Shown here one piece after another: positions 33,488 to 42,535 of a DNA stretch of 64,000 nt (position 1 is the stretch's first letter; every line of letters starts with the position of its first letter). Position numbers and translations under genes: made by a program. Where the stretch lies: assembly GCF_003855155.1 (NCBI RefSeq), contig NZ_CP034073.1:3286001-3350000 (forward strand), given 5' to 3'. The notes beneath the pieces are model-generated. The model had not been told where the DNA came from, ran no database searches, and saw nothing but the letters and a program-made list of their open reading frames with translations. The DNA comes from Shewanella psychromarinicola (lineage in GTDB: Bacteria; Pseudomonadota; Gammaproteobacteria; Enterobacterales; Shewanellaceae).

Positions 33488-34471
33488 CGCGGCTTTATGC
33501 CATGTTGTTAGCATTTGCATAATATCAACAGAGTCGCTGAGCTGTACCAAAGGTCTAGGTACTGTGTATTGTTTAGTTTCTAATGCGTTAAGCACAGCTT
33601 CTACTTGATAGTAAAAGCCATTGCCTTTGGCTTCAACGTTTACTAGTTCAGCTTGTTGCTCATATAACCTAACGGTAAAGTGATTGTCTTGAGATTCTGG
33701 TAACCAAGGGTTTGAGGTGAACTCAATACTTCCTAAGCTGCCCAAGATAGTAAAGCCTGCGTGCAGACCATAGTCTTTAGCGGTGTGAAGATGACATTGC
33801 ACCCCATTGCTGTAACTGACGATGGCAGTCGATTCGCAAATATTACCGTCTTGACCACGTCTTCCAGTCGCTTCAATGTGGTATTGCTGGCTCTGCTCTG
33901 TGCCAAATTGCTGTTGCATCACTAACTGTATTAATGATGCTGGGTAACAACCTAGGTTAAACAATGCACCAAGGCTAGCGGGGTTAACAAACTGGCTAAT
34001 GGCAGCGCAATATTGGCCGCGGATACTTTTTACTTCACCTATCACACCAGTGGCTAATGTTTTGCTTAGCTGTTGCATAAATGGATGAGCTAAGTACATT
34101 AAGCCTTCAAGGAAAAACACTTTGTTTTGTTTTACAGCATCCAGACTTTTTGCAGTTTTTGTCATGTCTACTGACAATGATTTTTCACATAAAATCGCTT
34201 TGCCAGCATTAGCCGCTTTTACCACGTATTCATGATGTAAGTGATTTGGCAGGGCAATGTATATAACATCGACTTCAGGGTTGTTGATTAACGCATCAAA
34301 ATCAGTAAATTGATGTGGAATTTGATACTGGGTCGCAAACTCTGCCAATGTTGTGGTGTTGCGTCCTGCCACGCCATAAATTGTACTTTGACCTTGTGCT
34401 TTAATCGCATCGGCCATTACCCCAGAGATAAAACTGGTGCCTAATATTGCCCACTTAATTGATTCAGACAT
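33449..34471 (-). CDS. Gfo/Idh/MocA-family oxidoreductase
   Basis: A 340-residue NAD(P)-dependent oxidoreductase. The Rossmann start KWAILGTSFISGVMADAIKA is present (GTSF in place of the usual GxGxxG-like turn), followed by VDVIYIALPNHLHHEYVVKA and the conserved EK in ILCEKSLSVD. The C-terminal domain runs from about residue 130. Substrates in the family are sugars, inositols and related compounds; none can be chosen here. It starts 3 bp after the stop of the small monooxygenase gene, so the two form an operon, with a LysR regulator divergent. Confidence 0.87.
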   Translation of the reverse strand: MSESIKWAILGTSFISGVMADAIKAQGQSTIYGVAGRNTTTLAEFATQYQIPHQFTDFDALINNPEVDVIYIALPNHLHHEYVVKAANAGKAILCEKSLSVDMTKTAKSLDAVKQNKVFFLEGLMYLAHPFMQQLSKTLATGVIGEVKSIRGQYCAAISQFVNPASLGALFNLGCYPASLIQLVMQQQFGTEQSQQYHIEATGRRGQDGNICESTAIVSYSNGVQCHLHTAKDYGLHAGFTILGSLGSIEFTSNPWLPESQDNHFTVRLYEQQAELVNVEAKGNGFYYQVEAVLNALETKQYTVPRPLVQLSDSVDIMQMLTTWHKAALESRTANHTTER

Positions 34472-34474
34472 TGA

Positions 34475-34789
34475 TTATCCCTCAGTCGTTAATAGTTGAT
34501 AGTCAAATGCTTGCTTTAAATCGGTTAACGCCGATTTGATAAATGCCTGAGTATGTTCAGCTGCAAAGTGGGCATCAAATGCTGCTTGGTCATCATAACG
34601 TTCCCAAAACACAAATTGCTTAGGGTTGGTTTTATTTTGCAGAGCCATTGCAAGTGAGCAGCCTGGTTCGTTGTTCATATCTGCACAAAATTGACGGACA
34701 GCTGCGATTCCTTGTGCCAATGGCACTTGGTCATTAATGTGAATTTCGGCCGTGATAAACACGCCTTGTTGATCCAGTTTGTTATCCAT
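34475..34789 (-). CDS. Antibiotic biosynthesis monooxygenase (ABM)-domain protein
   Basis: A 104-residue single-domain ferredoxin-like protein of the ABM/quinol monooxygenase family. Typical stretches are ITAEIHINDQVPLAQGIAAV, EPGCSLAMALQNKTNP, VFWERYDDQAAFDAHF and HTQAFIKSALTDL. Members act on quinols or reactive small molecules without cofactor. First gene of a two-gene operon with the Gfo/Idh/MocA protein; divergent from a LysR gene with a 129-bp gap. Confidence 0.85.
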   Translation of the reverse strand: MDNKLDQQGVFITAEIHINDQVPLAQGIAAVRQFCADMNNEPGCSLAMALQNKTNPKQFVFWERYDDQAAFDAHFAAEHTQAFIKSALTDLKQAFDYQLLTTEG

Positions 34790-34918
34790 ATCGACCCCTT
34801 AATAATAATGGGGCATCGTAAACCAGTTCTGCGTAAGGCAAAATGGCTTGATGGTGTTTACAGAAAACACTTTAGGTTTATAATTAAGACTGGTTTAATG
34901 AAGTATTAAGGACATTCG

Positions 34919-35788
34919 GTGGATAAATTAACCGCAATGCAGGTGTTTAGTCATGTGGCTGAGCAGGGCAACTATGGCACAGCTGCGCATAACTTTAATA
35001 TCAGCCGGACTATGGTCAGTAAACATATTAATCAGTTAGAGGCCTACCTTGGGGTTAAGCTGATTAACCGTACTACTCGTCAACAAGAATTAACGGAATC
35101 GGGCCACGTTTATTACCAAGAATGCCAGACAATCTTGATGGCTATTGAGCAAGCTGAAAATACCCTGCAGTCGATGAATTCGACGCCCAAAGGCACCATT
35201 AGAATTAATGCGCCAGTTAGTTTTGGCAATATTGTGCTGGCACCGATAGTGAATCAATTTTTGCTGCAATATCCGCAAATTGATGTGGAGCTACGGCTTG
35301 ATAATAATCTAATCGATCCCATGGTAGATCATGCTGATGTGGTGGTAAGGATTGGCACTCTTGATGACTCCGCGCTAATTGGCAGGCATATTATGAATTA
35401 TGAAATGGTATTTTGTGCTTCACCTCACTACTTAGCTCAACACCCGCCAATAGCGTCAATTGACGATTTACCTCATCATGATTGTTTAGGCTTTAGCTAT
35501 TCAAAAAGTGCTTCATTAGCGGGTGCCCATAGCCAGTTGTTTGGTAAACGCAGCTTTAGATTGTTGTCCAATAGTGGCTTGGTATTAATCCAAGCCGCGA
35601 TAGATGGATTGGGTATTATTTTACAGCCACAGATAGTGGTAAAAGAGGCAATTCAAGCTGGATTGTTGACAAATGTCAGCGTATTAATACCTCCAGATGC
35701 GATGCCAATACACTTATTATATAAAGACAAAAATCTGCCGTTAAAAACCCGGACCTTAATTGAATTTATTATTCACCAACTCGAATGA
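34919..35788 (+). CDS. LysR-family transcriptional regulator
   Basis: A 289-residue regulator. GTG start at 34919 with AAGGA six bases before. Helix-turn-helix at about residues 17-38 (GNYGTAAHNFNISRTMVSKH); the effector domain begins around 88 (KGTIRINAPVSFGN). It belongs to the large DsdC/YafC-like LysR subgroup that usually controls a divergent neighbour; here that is the ABM/oxidoreductase operon. The inducer is unknown. Confidence 0.88.
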   Translation: MDKLTAMQVFSHVAEQGNYGTAAHNFNISRTMVSKHINQLEAYLGVKLINRTTRQQELTESGHVYYQECQTILMAIEQAENTLQSMNSTPKGTIRINAPVSFGNIVLAPIVNQFLLQYPQIDVELRLDNNLIDPMVDHADVVVRIGTLDDSALIGRHIMNYEMVFCASPHYLAQHPPIASIDDLPHHDCLGFSYSKSASLAGAHSQLFGKRSFRLLSNSGLVLIQAAIDGLGIILQPQIVVKEAIQAGLLTNVSVLIPPDAMPIHLLYKDKNLPLKTRTLIEFIIHQLE

Positions 35789-35817
35789 TGAGATTTGTGC
35801 ATTATGGACATCGCGCA

Positions 35818-36222
35818 TTATGACTCGGCAATCATGCCTTTTAAGACGATATTGTCATAAGTGACAAAACCTAAAATTTCACCCGCTTCAATCACAGGTG
35901 CTTTGTTAATATTAAAGCGTTCAAATAACCGTGCGGTATAGCGAACATCCATGTCAGCAGACAATGACAGCACTGGCTTTATCATAATTTCGTAAATATT
36001 GGTGCGTGCAGGAGACTTGTCTTTGGCTAACACTTTTCGGGCAATATCGCTCATCAGTACCATGCCATATTCGTCATGTTCATTGCGTTTATTCACCACT
36101 AAAATATTGACCTTTTTACTGATGGCCACTTGTATTGCTTCTGCCACTGTGTGCATTCCGTCAATCATAGCGTAATGGTTATTCATCACATCGCGATTGC
36201 GAATAGGGAGTTTTTTGCTCAT
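35818..36222 (-). CDS. CBS-domain protein of the DUF1538 operon
   Basis: A 134-residue protein made of two CBS motifs (RDVMNNHYAMIDGMHTVAEA, then EIMIKPVLSLSADMDVRYTA), which together form an adenosine-nucleotide-sensing Bateman module. It has no other domain. It overlaps the PII-like gene by 4 bp and is the last gene of the four-gene operon. Likely role: regulation of the DUF1538 transporter by nucleotide or ionic signals, by analogy with CBS modules on other transporters (inference). Confidence 0.87.
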   Translation of the reverse strand: MSKKLPIRNRDVMNNHYAMIDGMHTVAEAIQVAISKKVNILVVNKRNEHDEYGMVLMSDIARKVLAKDKSPARTNIYEIMIKPVLSLSADMDVRYTARLFERFNINKAPVIEAGEILGFVTYDNIVLKGMIAES

Positions 36223-36569
36223 ATTTGATCCTCAATATCTTTACTCAATTTTTCAACTTGATGGGCAACACCAACCGCATCTTCAACATCAATTTGAATC
36301 GCAATTCCTTTGCCCGAATTGGTGTCAAATTCGCCGACTTGAGCAATCGTTTCTAAAATATGGCGGCTCATGTGTTCTTCTACCAGCCATAAAATAACAT
36401 CACGTTGGACATCGAGTGTTAAGCCCATAAAGGTTTTCTTCTTTTCTAGACCTTCGCCGCGGGCATGATTAATGACAGTTGCACCTGTGGCTCCGGCAAT
36501 ACGCGCTGCATCGAGCACTTTGTCGGTGCAGTCGTCGTCGACAAAGGCAACAATTAATTTAAAGCGCAT
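36219..36569 (-). CDS. PII-like signalling protein
   Basis: A 116-residue protein of the PII/GlnB-like superfamily. The N-terminal strand MRFKLIVAFVDDDCTDKVLDA, the T-loop region GATVINHARGEGLEKKKTFM and the C-terminal GEFDTNSGKGIAIQIDVED are recognisable. The uridylylation Tyr of GlnB is absent, so it is not a nitrogen PII proper. It lies between the DUF1538 genes and the CBS gene (3 bp after the former, 4-bp overlap with the latter). It probably regulates the transporter. Confidence 0.85.
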   Translation of the reverse strand: MRFKLIVAFVDDDCTDKVLDAARIAGATGATVINHARGEGLEKKKTFMGLTLDVQRDVILWLVEEHMSRHILETIAQVGEFDTNSGKGIAIQIDVEDAVGVAHQVEKLSKDIEDQI

Positions 36570-36572
36570 AGG

Positions 36573-37340
36573 TTACTCCTTAGTGGCTTTTCGTTTTGAT
36601 AAATAATCAACCACTTGGGCGTAACCCATAACAGTGATCATTGGAAATAAGCTGGCAAAGGCAATTAAACCAAAACCATCAATTAATGGATTACGACCTT
36701 CGACATTGGTGGCGAGTCCAAGCCCTAACGCGGCCACAAGTGGTACCGTGACGGTAGAGGTGGTTACGCCTCCTGAGTCATAGGCCAATGGCACAATCAT
36801 TTTAGGGGCGTAAAAGGTTTGGATCACCACCACCACGTAACCGGCCATAATGTAATAGTGGATGGGATCGCCTACCACAATACGAAAACAGCCTAAAGTA
36901 ATACCGATAGACACCCCAAATGCCACCGACATTCGTAAGCCTTGAATTCCTATGGTGCCACCAGAGACTTGGTTGGCTTTGATTGCCACCGCAATTAATG
37001 ACGGTTCTGCAATAGTGGTGCTAAAACCAATAGCTGCGGCAAATACATATACCCAAAAATAGTCTTGCCATATAAACGGTGCATTGCCGCCATCGGGATG
37101 CAAAAATTCGCTGGTGGTTAATTGATTTGCCATGCTTTCCCCAATGGGGAATAAAGCAAGTTGTAAACCAACTAAGAAAAAAGTAAGTCCAATAATGACA
37201 TACACAAAACCGAGTAATACTTTACGCCATTGGCTAATAGGGCGTTTAAGCACGCCAAGTTGAAAGCCAAATAAAATCACCGCAATAGGGATGACATCAC
37301 GGGCGGTCAGTAATAGGGTGGTCATCAATTCATTCAGCAA
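36573..37340 (-). CDS. DUF1538 membrane protein, second of a pair
   Basis: A 255-residue integral membrane protein with about seven segments. The C-terminal third, including GVTTSTVTVPLVAALGLGLA and GFGLIAFASLFPMI, is very close to the corresponding part of the upstream paralogue, so the pair arose by duplication. A DUF1538 pair named UmpAB from Halomonas has been reported, as I recall, as a Na+(Li+,K+)/H+ antiporter that needs both partners. Starts 30 bp after the first DUF1538 stop. Confidence 0.87.
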   Translation of the reverse strand: MLNELMTTLLLTARDVIPIAVILFGFQLGVLKRPISQWRKVLLGFVYVIIGLTFFLVGLQLALFPIGESMANQLTTSEFLHPDGGNAPFIWQDYFWVYVFAAAIGFSTTIAEPSLIAVAIKANQVSGGTIGIQGLRMSVAFGVSIGITLGCFRIVVGDPIHYYIMAGYVVVVIQTFYAPKMIVPLAYDSGGVTTSTVTVPLVAALGLGLATNVEGRNPLIDGFGLIAFASLFPMITVMGYAQVVDYLSKRKATKE

Positions 37341-37370
37341 AAGAACTCCTTGTTCTATTAGCTATATCGA

Positions 37371-38108
37371 TCACTGCAAAAACACCATGCCGTACAGCAA
37401 CACAAAAATCATTGGACTCAGGCTTGCAAAAGCAATTAACCCAAAACCATCGATCATTGGGTTGCGGCCCTTGATGACACTGGCTAGACCCACACCTAGT
37501 GCGGTAACCAATGGCACGGTAATGGTTGATGTGGTGACGCCGCCAGAATCATAAGCTATGCCGATAATGTTGGCTGGCGCAAAGCTGGTGAGGATCATCA
37601 CTAACACGTAACCACCAATAATAAGATAATGAATTGGCCATCCCTTAAGGATGCGGATCACGCCAAGCAGAATGGCCAAACCAACCGAAATGGCGACGGT
37701 TAATCGTAAGCCCATGGCATAAGAACTCATGGCTTGTTCATTTGACTCTATCGCACCAGCGTTAGCGGCAACTTGTGCGGCTTCGTTTGCCACTGCCGTG
37801 AGGGCTGGCTCGGCTAATGTGGTGCCAAAACCTAAGGAGAAAGAGAATATGACTAACCAAAATACACTGCCTTTTCGCGCTAACGCTTGAGCTAGAGATT
37901 CGCCAATAGGAAATAAACCCATTTCTAAACCAAAGACAAAAAAGGTCAGTCCCAACACAATAAACACCACACCAACAAGAATAGAGCCCAGTTCTGCTGG
38001 CGCTTGATGCAGTACAAATATCTCAAAAAAACTGACGACTAAAATAATGGGAATAAGATCTTTAAAACTGCTGAGCATAGCATGGAGCAATTTTGCGATG
38101 GCTGACAT
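37371..38108 (-). CDS. DUF1538 membrane protein, first of a pair
   Basis: A 245-residue integral membrane protein, about seven segments. Start at 38108 (MSAIAKLLHAML) is decided by CAGGAG upstream; a longer reading to 38156 lacks such a site. It shares GVTTSTITVPLVTALGVGLA and GFGLIAFASLSPMI with its downstream partner, and the two also share VLLGV- and FPIGES-type stretches in the N-terminal half. It leads the operon DUF1538-DUF1538-PII-CBS, probably a cation/H+ antiporter plus two sensor proteins. Confidence 0.87.
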   Translation of the reverse strand: MSAIAKLLHAMLSSFKDLIPIILVVSFFEIFVLHQAPAELGSILVGVVFIVLGLTFFVFGLEMGLFPIGESLAQALARKGSVFWLVIFSFSLGFGTTLAEPALTAVANEAAQVAANAGAIESNEQAMSSYAMGLRLTVAISVGLAILLGVIRILKGWPIHYLIIGGYVLVMILTSFAPANIIGIAYDSGGVTTSTITVPLVTALGVGLASVIKGRNPMIDGFGLIAFASLSPMIFVLLYGMVFLQ

Positions 38109-38345
38109 CTTGTCTCCTGTATTGACCCTCACTGGGATAAAAGATAAATGAGTCATATATTCAGTTTGCCTAATGATAGATATTTCACAACGTATTGTTT
38201 ACAATAATGTTCATTAAGTTGATGTGGGTCATAAAATTGATTCAGACTGGCTTGAAAATTGTTAAAATAGACTGAGACCAATGCGCTGCTTAGCGGTAAA
38301 TGGTTAGAGAGAAAGACTTAGGGATAAAAAATAAAAAGGATTTAG

Positions 38346-39458
38346 ATGACGATGAAGACAATTTTACGCTTATCAATTGCAGCGGCTTTTATGACCCATG
38401 TTGCCTTCGCTGTACCAACCGATATCGATGGTTTTTCACAAGCTTATCAACAGTACAATCTGTCTGTTGACAGCAATAACAACCAAGATACGCTGAAGTA
38501 TGCACAACAAACCTATGCATTAGGCCAAGTTAAATTTGGCAAGGACAGCCTTGACAGTGGCAAGTTAGCCATTAATTGGGCCAATGCCCTAGTGAATGAG
38601 TCAAAGAGAAATCATAACGGTCGTATTATTGAAGATGCCGCGACGCTCCAGGCACAAAAGTTATTTGAGTCAGCGTTGAGGGTATATCGCAATAATGTTG
38701 CTGATAATGATATCGCTCTGATTGATCCGTTAGTGGGGTTAGCTCAAACGACTGCAAATGACAAATATGCTAAAGATCTTTTATTTGAAGCTATCAGCGC
38801 CGCTGAAAAAGCGGATAATTTATTAACGGTTGCTGAAGTTAAACTCATTGCGTTCCATCGCTTATCGGGTACCGAGTATTATACGCGTACCGTGAGAAGT
38901 TTTGTCATGGATGCCAATGATATCTATGTCAATAAATTACCTGAAAATGCGATTAAACGCGTCAATTCAACCTATCTAGTTGGGGCACTTTATGCGGCAA
39001 TGAACCGCCCAAATGATGCAACGCCGCTTTTACTTGAAGTGATTAAACAATATCAAGCATTGCCTTATAGTCATCCATATGAACTTCATGCCCATGCATT
39101 GTTAGTGACACTTTACGAACAACAAGGCAAAAGCAATAAAGCCACTGAGCATTGTGTTGCCATTGGTAAAATGACCCCATGGGATGACCAACAAGAACAA
39201 ACGCCGTTATTTAGAAAACCACCTAATTACCCTCGGTCATATGCCGAAAGAGGTAAAGATGGTTGGGTGCAAGTTGAGTTTACGGTTGATGAACATGGCT
39301 TTGTTAAATCGCCTGAAATTATTGACTCCAAAGGCGGGTACCAGTTTGAAAGAGAATCGATAGAAGCATTAACGCAATGGCGTTATGCGCCTAAGTTTGT
39401 TGATGGCAAACCTACATCCGCAAAGTCGAAGGTACAGCTTGAGTTTACCCTAGGTTAA
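38346..39458 (+). CDS. TPR-like envelope protein with C-terminal TonB domain
   Basis: A 370-residue protein. A signal peptide covers residues 1-22 (ending HVAFA), followed by a long helical region with TPR-like character (about 30-280, e.g. LLLEVIKQYQALPYSHPYEL) and a TonB C-terminal domain at about 285-370 (PPNYPRSYAERGKDGWVQVE, VDEHGFVKSPEIIDSKGG, ALTQWRYAPKFVDGK). It lacks the N-terminal membrane anchor and Pro-rich stretch of real TonB, so it is a periplasmic TonB-like protein of unknown role. AAAAGGA lies upstream; ATG at 38352 is an alternative start. Confidence 0.82.
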   Translation: MTMKTILRLSIAAAFMTHVAFAVPTDIDGFSQAYQQYNLSVDSNNNQDTLKYAQQTYALGQVKFGKDSLDSGKLAINWANALVNESKRNHNGRIIEDAATLQAQKLFESALRVYRNNVADNDIALIDPLVGLAQTTANDKYAKDLLFEAISAAEKADNLLTVAEVKLIAFHRLSGTEYYTRTVRSFVMDANDIYVNKLPENAIKRVNSTYLVGALYAAMNRPNDATPLLLEVIKQYQALPYSHPYELHAHALLVTLYEQQGKSNKATEHCVAIGKMTPWDDQQEQTPLFRKPPNYPRSYAERGKDGWVQVEFTVDEHGFVKSPEIIDSKGGYQFERESIEALTQWRYAPKFVDGKPTSAKSKVQLEFTLG

Positions 39459-39466
39459 TCATTTAT

Positions 39467-39501
39467 CAGTTTGTATTGGTTAACCTAACCAATACAAACT
39501 G
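39467..39501. repeat. Perfect 16-bp stem hairpin at the convergent 3' ends
   Basis: CAGTTTGTATTGGTTA and its exact complement flank a 3-base loop, just after the TonB-like gene and overlapping the stop codon of the convergent small membrane gene. No T-tract follows on either strand. Probably a bidirectional terminator or mRNA 3'-end stabiliser. Confidence 0.75.
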
Positions 39502-39824
39502 AGCATGCCTATAAACACAATAACTAAGGTCGTCTCAATCAGTAACTGGCTTTGTTGTAGCTGTTTTTTACCCTGTTTTAAAATAGTCACCAACTGGTTT
39601 TGTTTATAGATCCGGCATGATACTAATTCTGTTTGTGGATCGACAACTAATTGAAAACGGCATTTCTTACCATTATTTAGCAAGACATCATGCATGCTTT
39701 GCAAACCAAAGTTGAACTTGCGTGACACCATCTTGCCATTAATAAATACCCGTTCTAGCCCGCACCAATTACTCGCTTGTAACTCAATATTGTCTTGATT
39801 GAGATGGTAAGTAAACTTAGTCAT
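39480..39824 (-). CDS. Small protein with C-terminal membrane anchor, unknown function
   Basis: A 114-residue protein I cannot assign to a family with certainty. Start at 39824 (MTKFTYHLNQ) has AAGGACGAC just upstream, better than the ATG at 39881. Residues 1-85 look like a small beta-rich soluble domain (LERVFINGKMVSRKFNFG, CRFQLVVDPQTELVSCRIY); residues 92-112 form one membrane segment (LLIETTLVIVFIGMLSLYWL). It is alone, convergent with the TonB-like gene. Confidence 0.72.
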   Translation of the reverse strand: MTKFTYHLNQDNIELQASNWCGLERVFINGKMVSRKFNFGLQSMHDVLLNNGKKCRFQLVVDPQTELVSCRIYKQNQLVTILKQGKKQLQQSQLLIETTLVIVFIGMLSLYWLG

Positions 39825-40217
39825 AATGTCGTCCTTATCGCATGATAGTTGCGAGCCCTGTGTGTAATCTAAGCAGAGCAATGTGACATTTTCCAGTATA
39901 GAAATATGAACAATTTACTAAATCAAGCTATCTAGTTGGCAAGCTTAATAATTTTTATTTTTTTAGGATTTGTTGCAAAAAAGGTTTCTGTCTACATTTC
40001 AACATTAGGTGTTTATGATAAATGACGCAGAGTATGGCAGAGTATACGGGCTAATATTTGGGCTAATATTTGGGCTAAAATGGCTAAAATGGCTAAAATG
40101 GCTAAAACTTGGGTGAAAATGGCTAAAAACACGGCCACATATACAGCCAAAAGTGTGACGTTAGCAGCCAGCGTATTTTTAGGTTAGATAAGGTTTAGCA
40201 GATAAAATCGTGATCAC
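39825..40217. other. Gene-free stretch containing short tandem repeats
   Basis: About 390 bp without a gene. The only structure is the tandem repeat tract at 40048-40130 described separately. The left part should hold the promoter of the small membrane gene. Confidence 0.5.
40048..40130 (+). repeat. Tandem repeat tract with 12-bp and 9-bp units
   Basis: Two exact copies of GGGCTAATATTT (40048-40071), then GGCTAAAAT repeated at 40073, 40082 and 40091, a variant GGCTAAAAC at 40100, and after a short break GGTGAAAATGGCTAAAA. The units share GGCTAA, so the tract grew from one ancestor motif. It ends about 90 bp before the stop of the CBS gene. Confidence 0.88.
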
Positions 40218-40676
40218 TTACCTAAGGCAATAGGCATTCAATAGATCTTTCCAAGTAATAATCCCCACGATGGTGTTGTTGTCTAATACGGGCAAACAAC
40301 CGATATCGTGGTCTAAAATCAGTTTGCTGGCTTGGTGGATGTCGCAATGGGGGGCAATGGTGAATGGATTGTGGGTCATGACTTGATGAACCCTTTTTTG
40401 CAGGGTTTCTGTGTCTCGAATTAACTCGGCTGCGGTCCCTATATTGGGACTGAGTGCACGTAAAAAGTCTCTATAAGACAATATGCCACTCAGTTGCTCA
40501 TTTTCAACTACCAGTAAGTGATGGAAGCTAACATTATCAAAAATTTCTTTGGCAAGTGTCAGTCTGTCATCCATATCTATGGTCACCACTCGAGTGGTCA
40601 TGATGTCCGCGATGCAGATATGTTTGGCCGCATTATTGGTTAATGTCTCTGTCGACATCTCGGTAGACGTTGTCAT
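40218..40676 (-). CDS. Stand-alone CBS-domain protein
   Basis: A 152-residue protein with two CBS motifs (IADIMTTRVVTIDMDDRLTL at about 23-42 and VHQVMTHNPFTIAPHCDIHQ at about 96-115). GGAGGATCG precedes the ATG, a strong site. Such proteins bind AMP, ATP or similar ligands and regulate partners; no partner is evident here. It is a different protein from the CBS protein of the DUF1538 operon. Confidence 0.87.
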   Translation of the reverse strand: MTTSTEMSTETLTNNAAKHICIADIMTTRVVTIDMDDRLTLAKEIFDNVSFHHLLVVENEQLSGILSYRDFLRALSPNIGTAAELIRDTETLQKRVHQVMTHNPFTIAPHCDIHQASKLILDHDIGCLPVLDNNTIVGIITWKDLLNAYCLR

Positions 40677-40782
40677 AAGCGATCCTCCACGTATTTATTC
40701 TTTTATATCAGACAAATATAAATTTAACAATCATTTAACGCCTAATGACAACCAGTGATTCAGGTTCGCAGCTTGTATTTGG

Positions 40783-42522
40783 TCAAGATGCAATCTTGTT
40801 TTCGGGTAAATGCCCCGCTAAGTATTTTTGATATTTAATCGGCTTTAATTGATGAATGTCGACTAAGACTAAACCATCGATACAGTCACCAAATTCAGCA
40901 TCAATACCAAAGTCGAGAAATTGCACGCCGTGGTTGTTACATAGCTCGCCATATTGCTTAAATAACGTCGGTACTGATACACCCATATTCGATAGCGTCC
41001 GTTTGAGTATTTTAAAATTCTCAGCATAGTCATCGCCATTAAATAGCTGGTGTAATTGATGCTGACGTTCGGTGGTGAATTGATATGAATTAAATGAAGT
41101 CGCTAAAACGTGTTTAGTGGCGAAATGATGTTGGTAAAAAAATACCAGCATCTCTTTGGCCGGTACCGGCAAGCTATCGCTTAGGGATACAGGGCCAAAG
41201 AGGTAACGATACTGCGGATTTTTAATTAAAAACGCACCAATACCTTGCCACAAATATTCTAAGCTACGGCGGCCCCAATATTTAGGCTGGACAAAACTGC
41301 GTCCAAGTTCGAGTCCTTGGTCAAAATAGGGTGCAAACGCATCGTGGTATTCAAATAGTGATTGGCTATACAGGGCATTTTTACCAATGGTTTCATGGAG
41401 TATTTTGGCACTGGCAAAACGGTATGCCCCGACAATCTCTAATTGGTCTTTATCCCATAACACTATGTGAAAATAGTGATTATCATACTTGTCGGTATCA
41501 CGACGTTTACCGGTACCTTCGCCAACGGCTCTGAATGCGATCTCACGAAGCCGACCAATCTCACGCATAACTGCACTGCTTTGAGTATGCTTATACAAAT
41601 AGATTTGTTTGTTGTCTTGGGTTTTGCCTAATAGTTCGCATTGTTGTAAAGCTTGTTGTAATTCACAGCGTTTTTCTGGATGGGCAATGGCATTTTGGGT
41701 GATAAATAATGGACTGCGATTTTTACCTATGCGGTATAAATGATTTTTAAGCAAATTCACTTTGGTTTTAAGCGGAAAATCTTGAGTGCTGACCACTTCT
41801 TTAGCGATCAGTTGGCCAATTCGCACCGGCATCACATGATCCATTTGTTTGAACATTTCTTTAATCAGTAATAGCGTTGCCAATGGCTTGTAAATCATTG
41901 AGGCGCCATAAAACGTAGCAGAGTTTTTTGCGTCAACGAACATCGGTAAAAGGGGGGCATTACAGGCGCGAGCCATTTTTAAAAAGCCGCTGTGCCAATG
42001 TAAGTCAGTAACCCCTGTTGGGCGTAAACGTGACACTTCACCCGATGGGAAAATCAATATCGCGCCTTCATTTTTAAGATGATGATGGATTTCATTTAAA
42101 TGTTGTTTAGGTGTACCGCCAGTCATGTTACGTACTGGCAATAAAATGGAATGTAACGGTTTAATAGCCATTAACAGCTCGTTGGCGACCACCTTAATAT
42201 CCGGACGAACTTGGCTAATTAATTTAATCAATGCTAATGCATCAAGTGACCCAATAGGGTGGTTAGCGTAAATCACCACTCGACCTTCAATCGGAATATT
42301 TTCAACTTCGTTATTGGGAACGCTGTAACTGAAATTTAAGCACGCTAAAATTTGCTCAACAAAATCGACACCGGATAAATGCGCGTGTTCGTTAGCTATG
42401 TCATTACACTGCTTTTCATGAAGCAAGTAACGTAACATGGCTTTAGTCGGCACGGCTAACCACGGCTTGTTATGCACATTTGGCAGGTTTTTTTCTACCA
42501 CATTATCGACAGTAAATATCAT
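40783..42522 (-). CDS. Two-domain acyltransferase: PlsC-like plus OlsB/GNAT-like (OlsF-type)
   Basis: A 579-residue protein. The N-terminal half is a PlsC-type O-acyltransferase: the NHx4D motif in IYANHPIGSLDAL (about residue 88), the second box in LLPVRNMTGGTPKQ and FPSGEVSRLRP at about 165. The C-terminal half (about 300-560) is an OlsB-like N-acyltransferase (REIAFRAVGEGTGKRRDTDK, ELGRSFVQPKYWGRRSLEYL, YRYLFGPVSLSDS). This fusion is the OlsF architecture, which makes ornithine lipids from ornithine in some gammaproteobacteria; the product here is inference. An LpxH-like phosphatase gene precedes it by 13 bp. Confidence 0.85.
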   Translation of the reverse strand: MIFTVDNVVEKNLPNVHNKPWLAVPTKAMLRYLLHEKQCNDIANEHAHLSGVDFVEQILACLNFSYSVPNNEVENIPIEGRVVIYANHPIGSLDALALIKLISQVRPDIKVVANELLMAIKPLHSILLPVRNMTGGTPKQHLNEIHHHLKNEGAILIFPSGEVSRLRPTGVTDLHWHSGFLKMARACNAPLLPMFVDAKNSATFYGASMIYKPLATLLLIKEMFKQMDHVMPVRIGQLIAKEVVSTQDFPLKTKVNLLKNHLYRIGKNRSPLFITQNAIAHPEKRCELQQALQQCELLGKTQDNKQIYLYKHTQSSAVMREIGRLREIAFRAVGEGTGKRRDTDKYDNHYFHIVLWDKDQLEIVGAYRFASAKILHETIGKNALYSQSLFEYHDAFAPYFDQGLELGRSFVQPKYWGRRSLEYLWQGIGAFLIKNPQYRYLFGPVSLSDSLPVPAKEMLVFFYQHHFATKHVLATSFNSYQFTTERQHQLHQLFNGDDYAENFKILKRTLSNMGVSVPTLFKQYGELCNNHGVQFLDFGIDAEFGDCIDGLVLVDIHQLKPIKYQKYLAGHLPENKIAS

Positions 42523-42535
42523 ATTTAAGCCTTAT

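Noticed and set aside
40048..40130. CRISPR array
   Set aside because: Units of 9-12 bp are directly adjacent with no spacers, so this is a simple tandem repeat.
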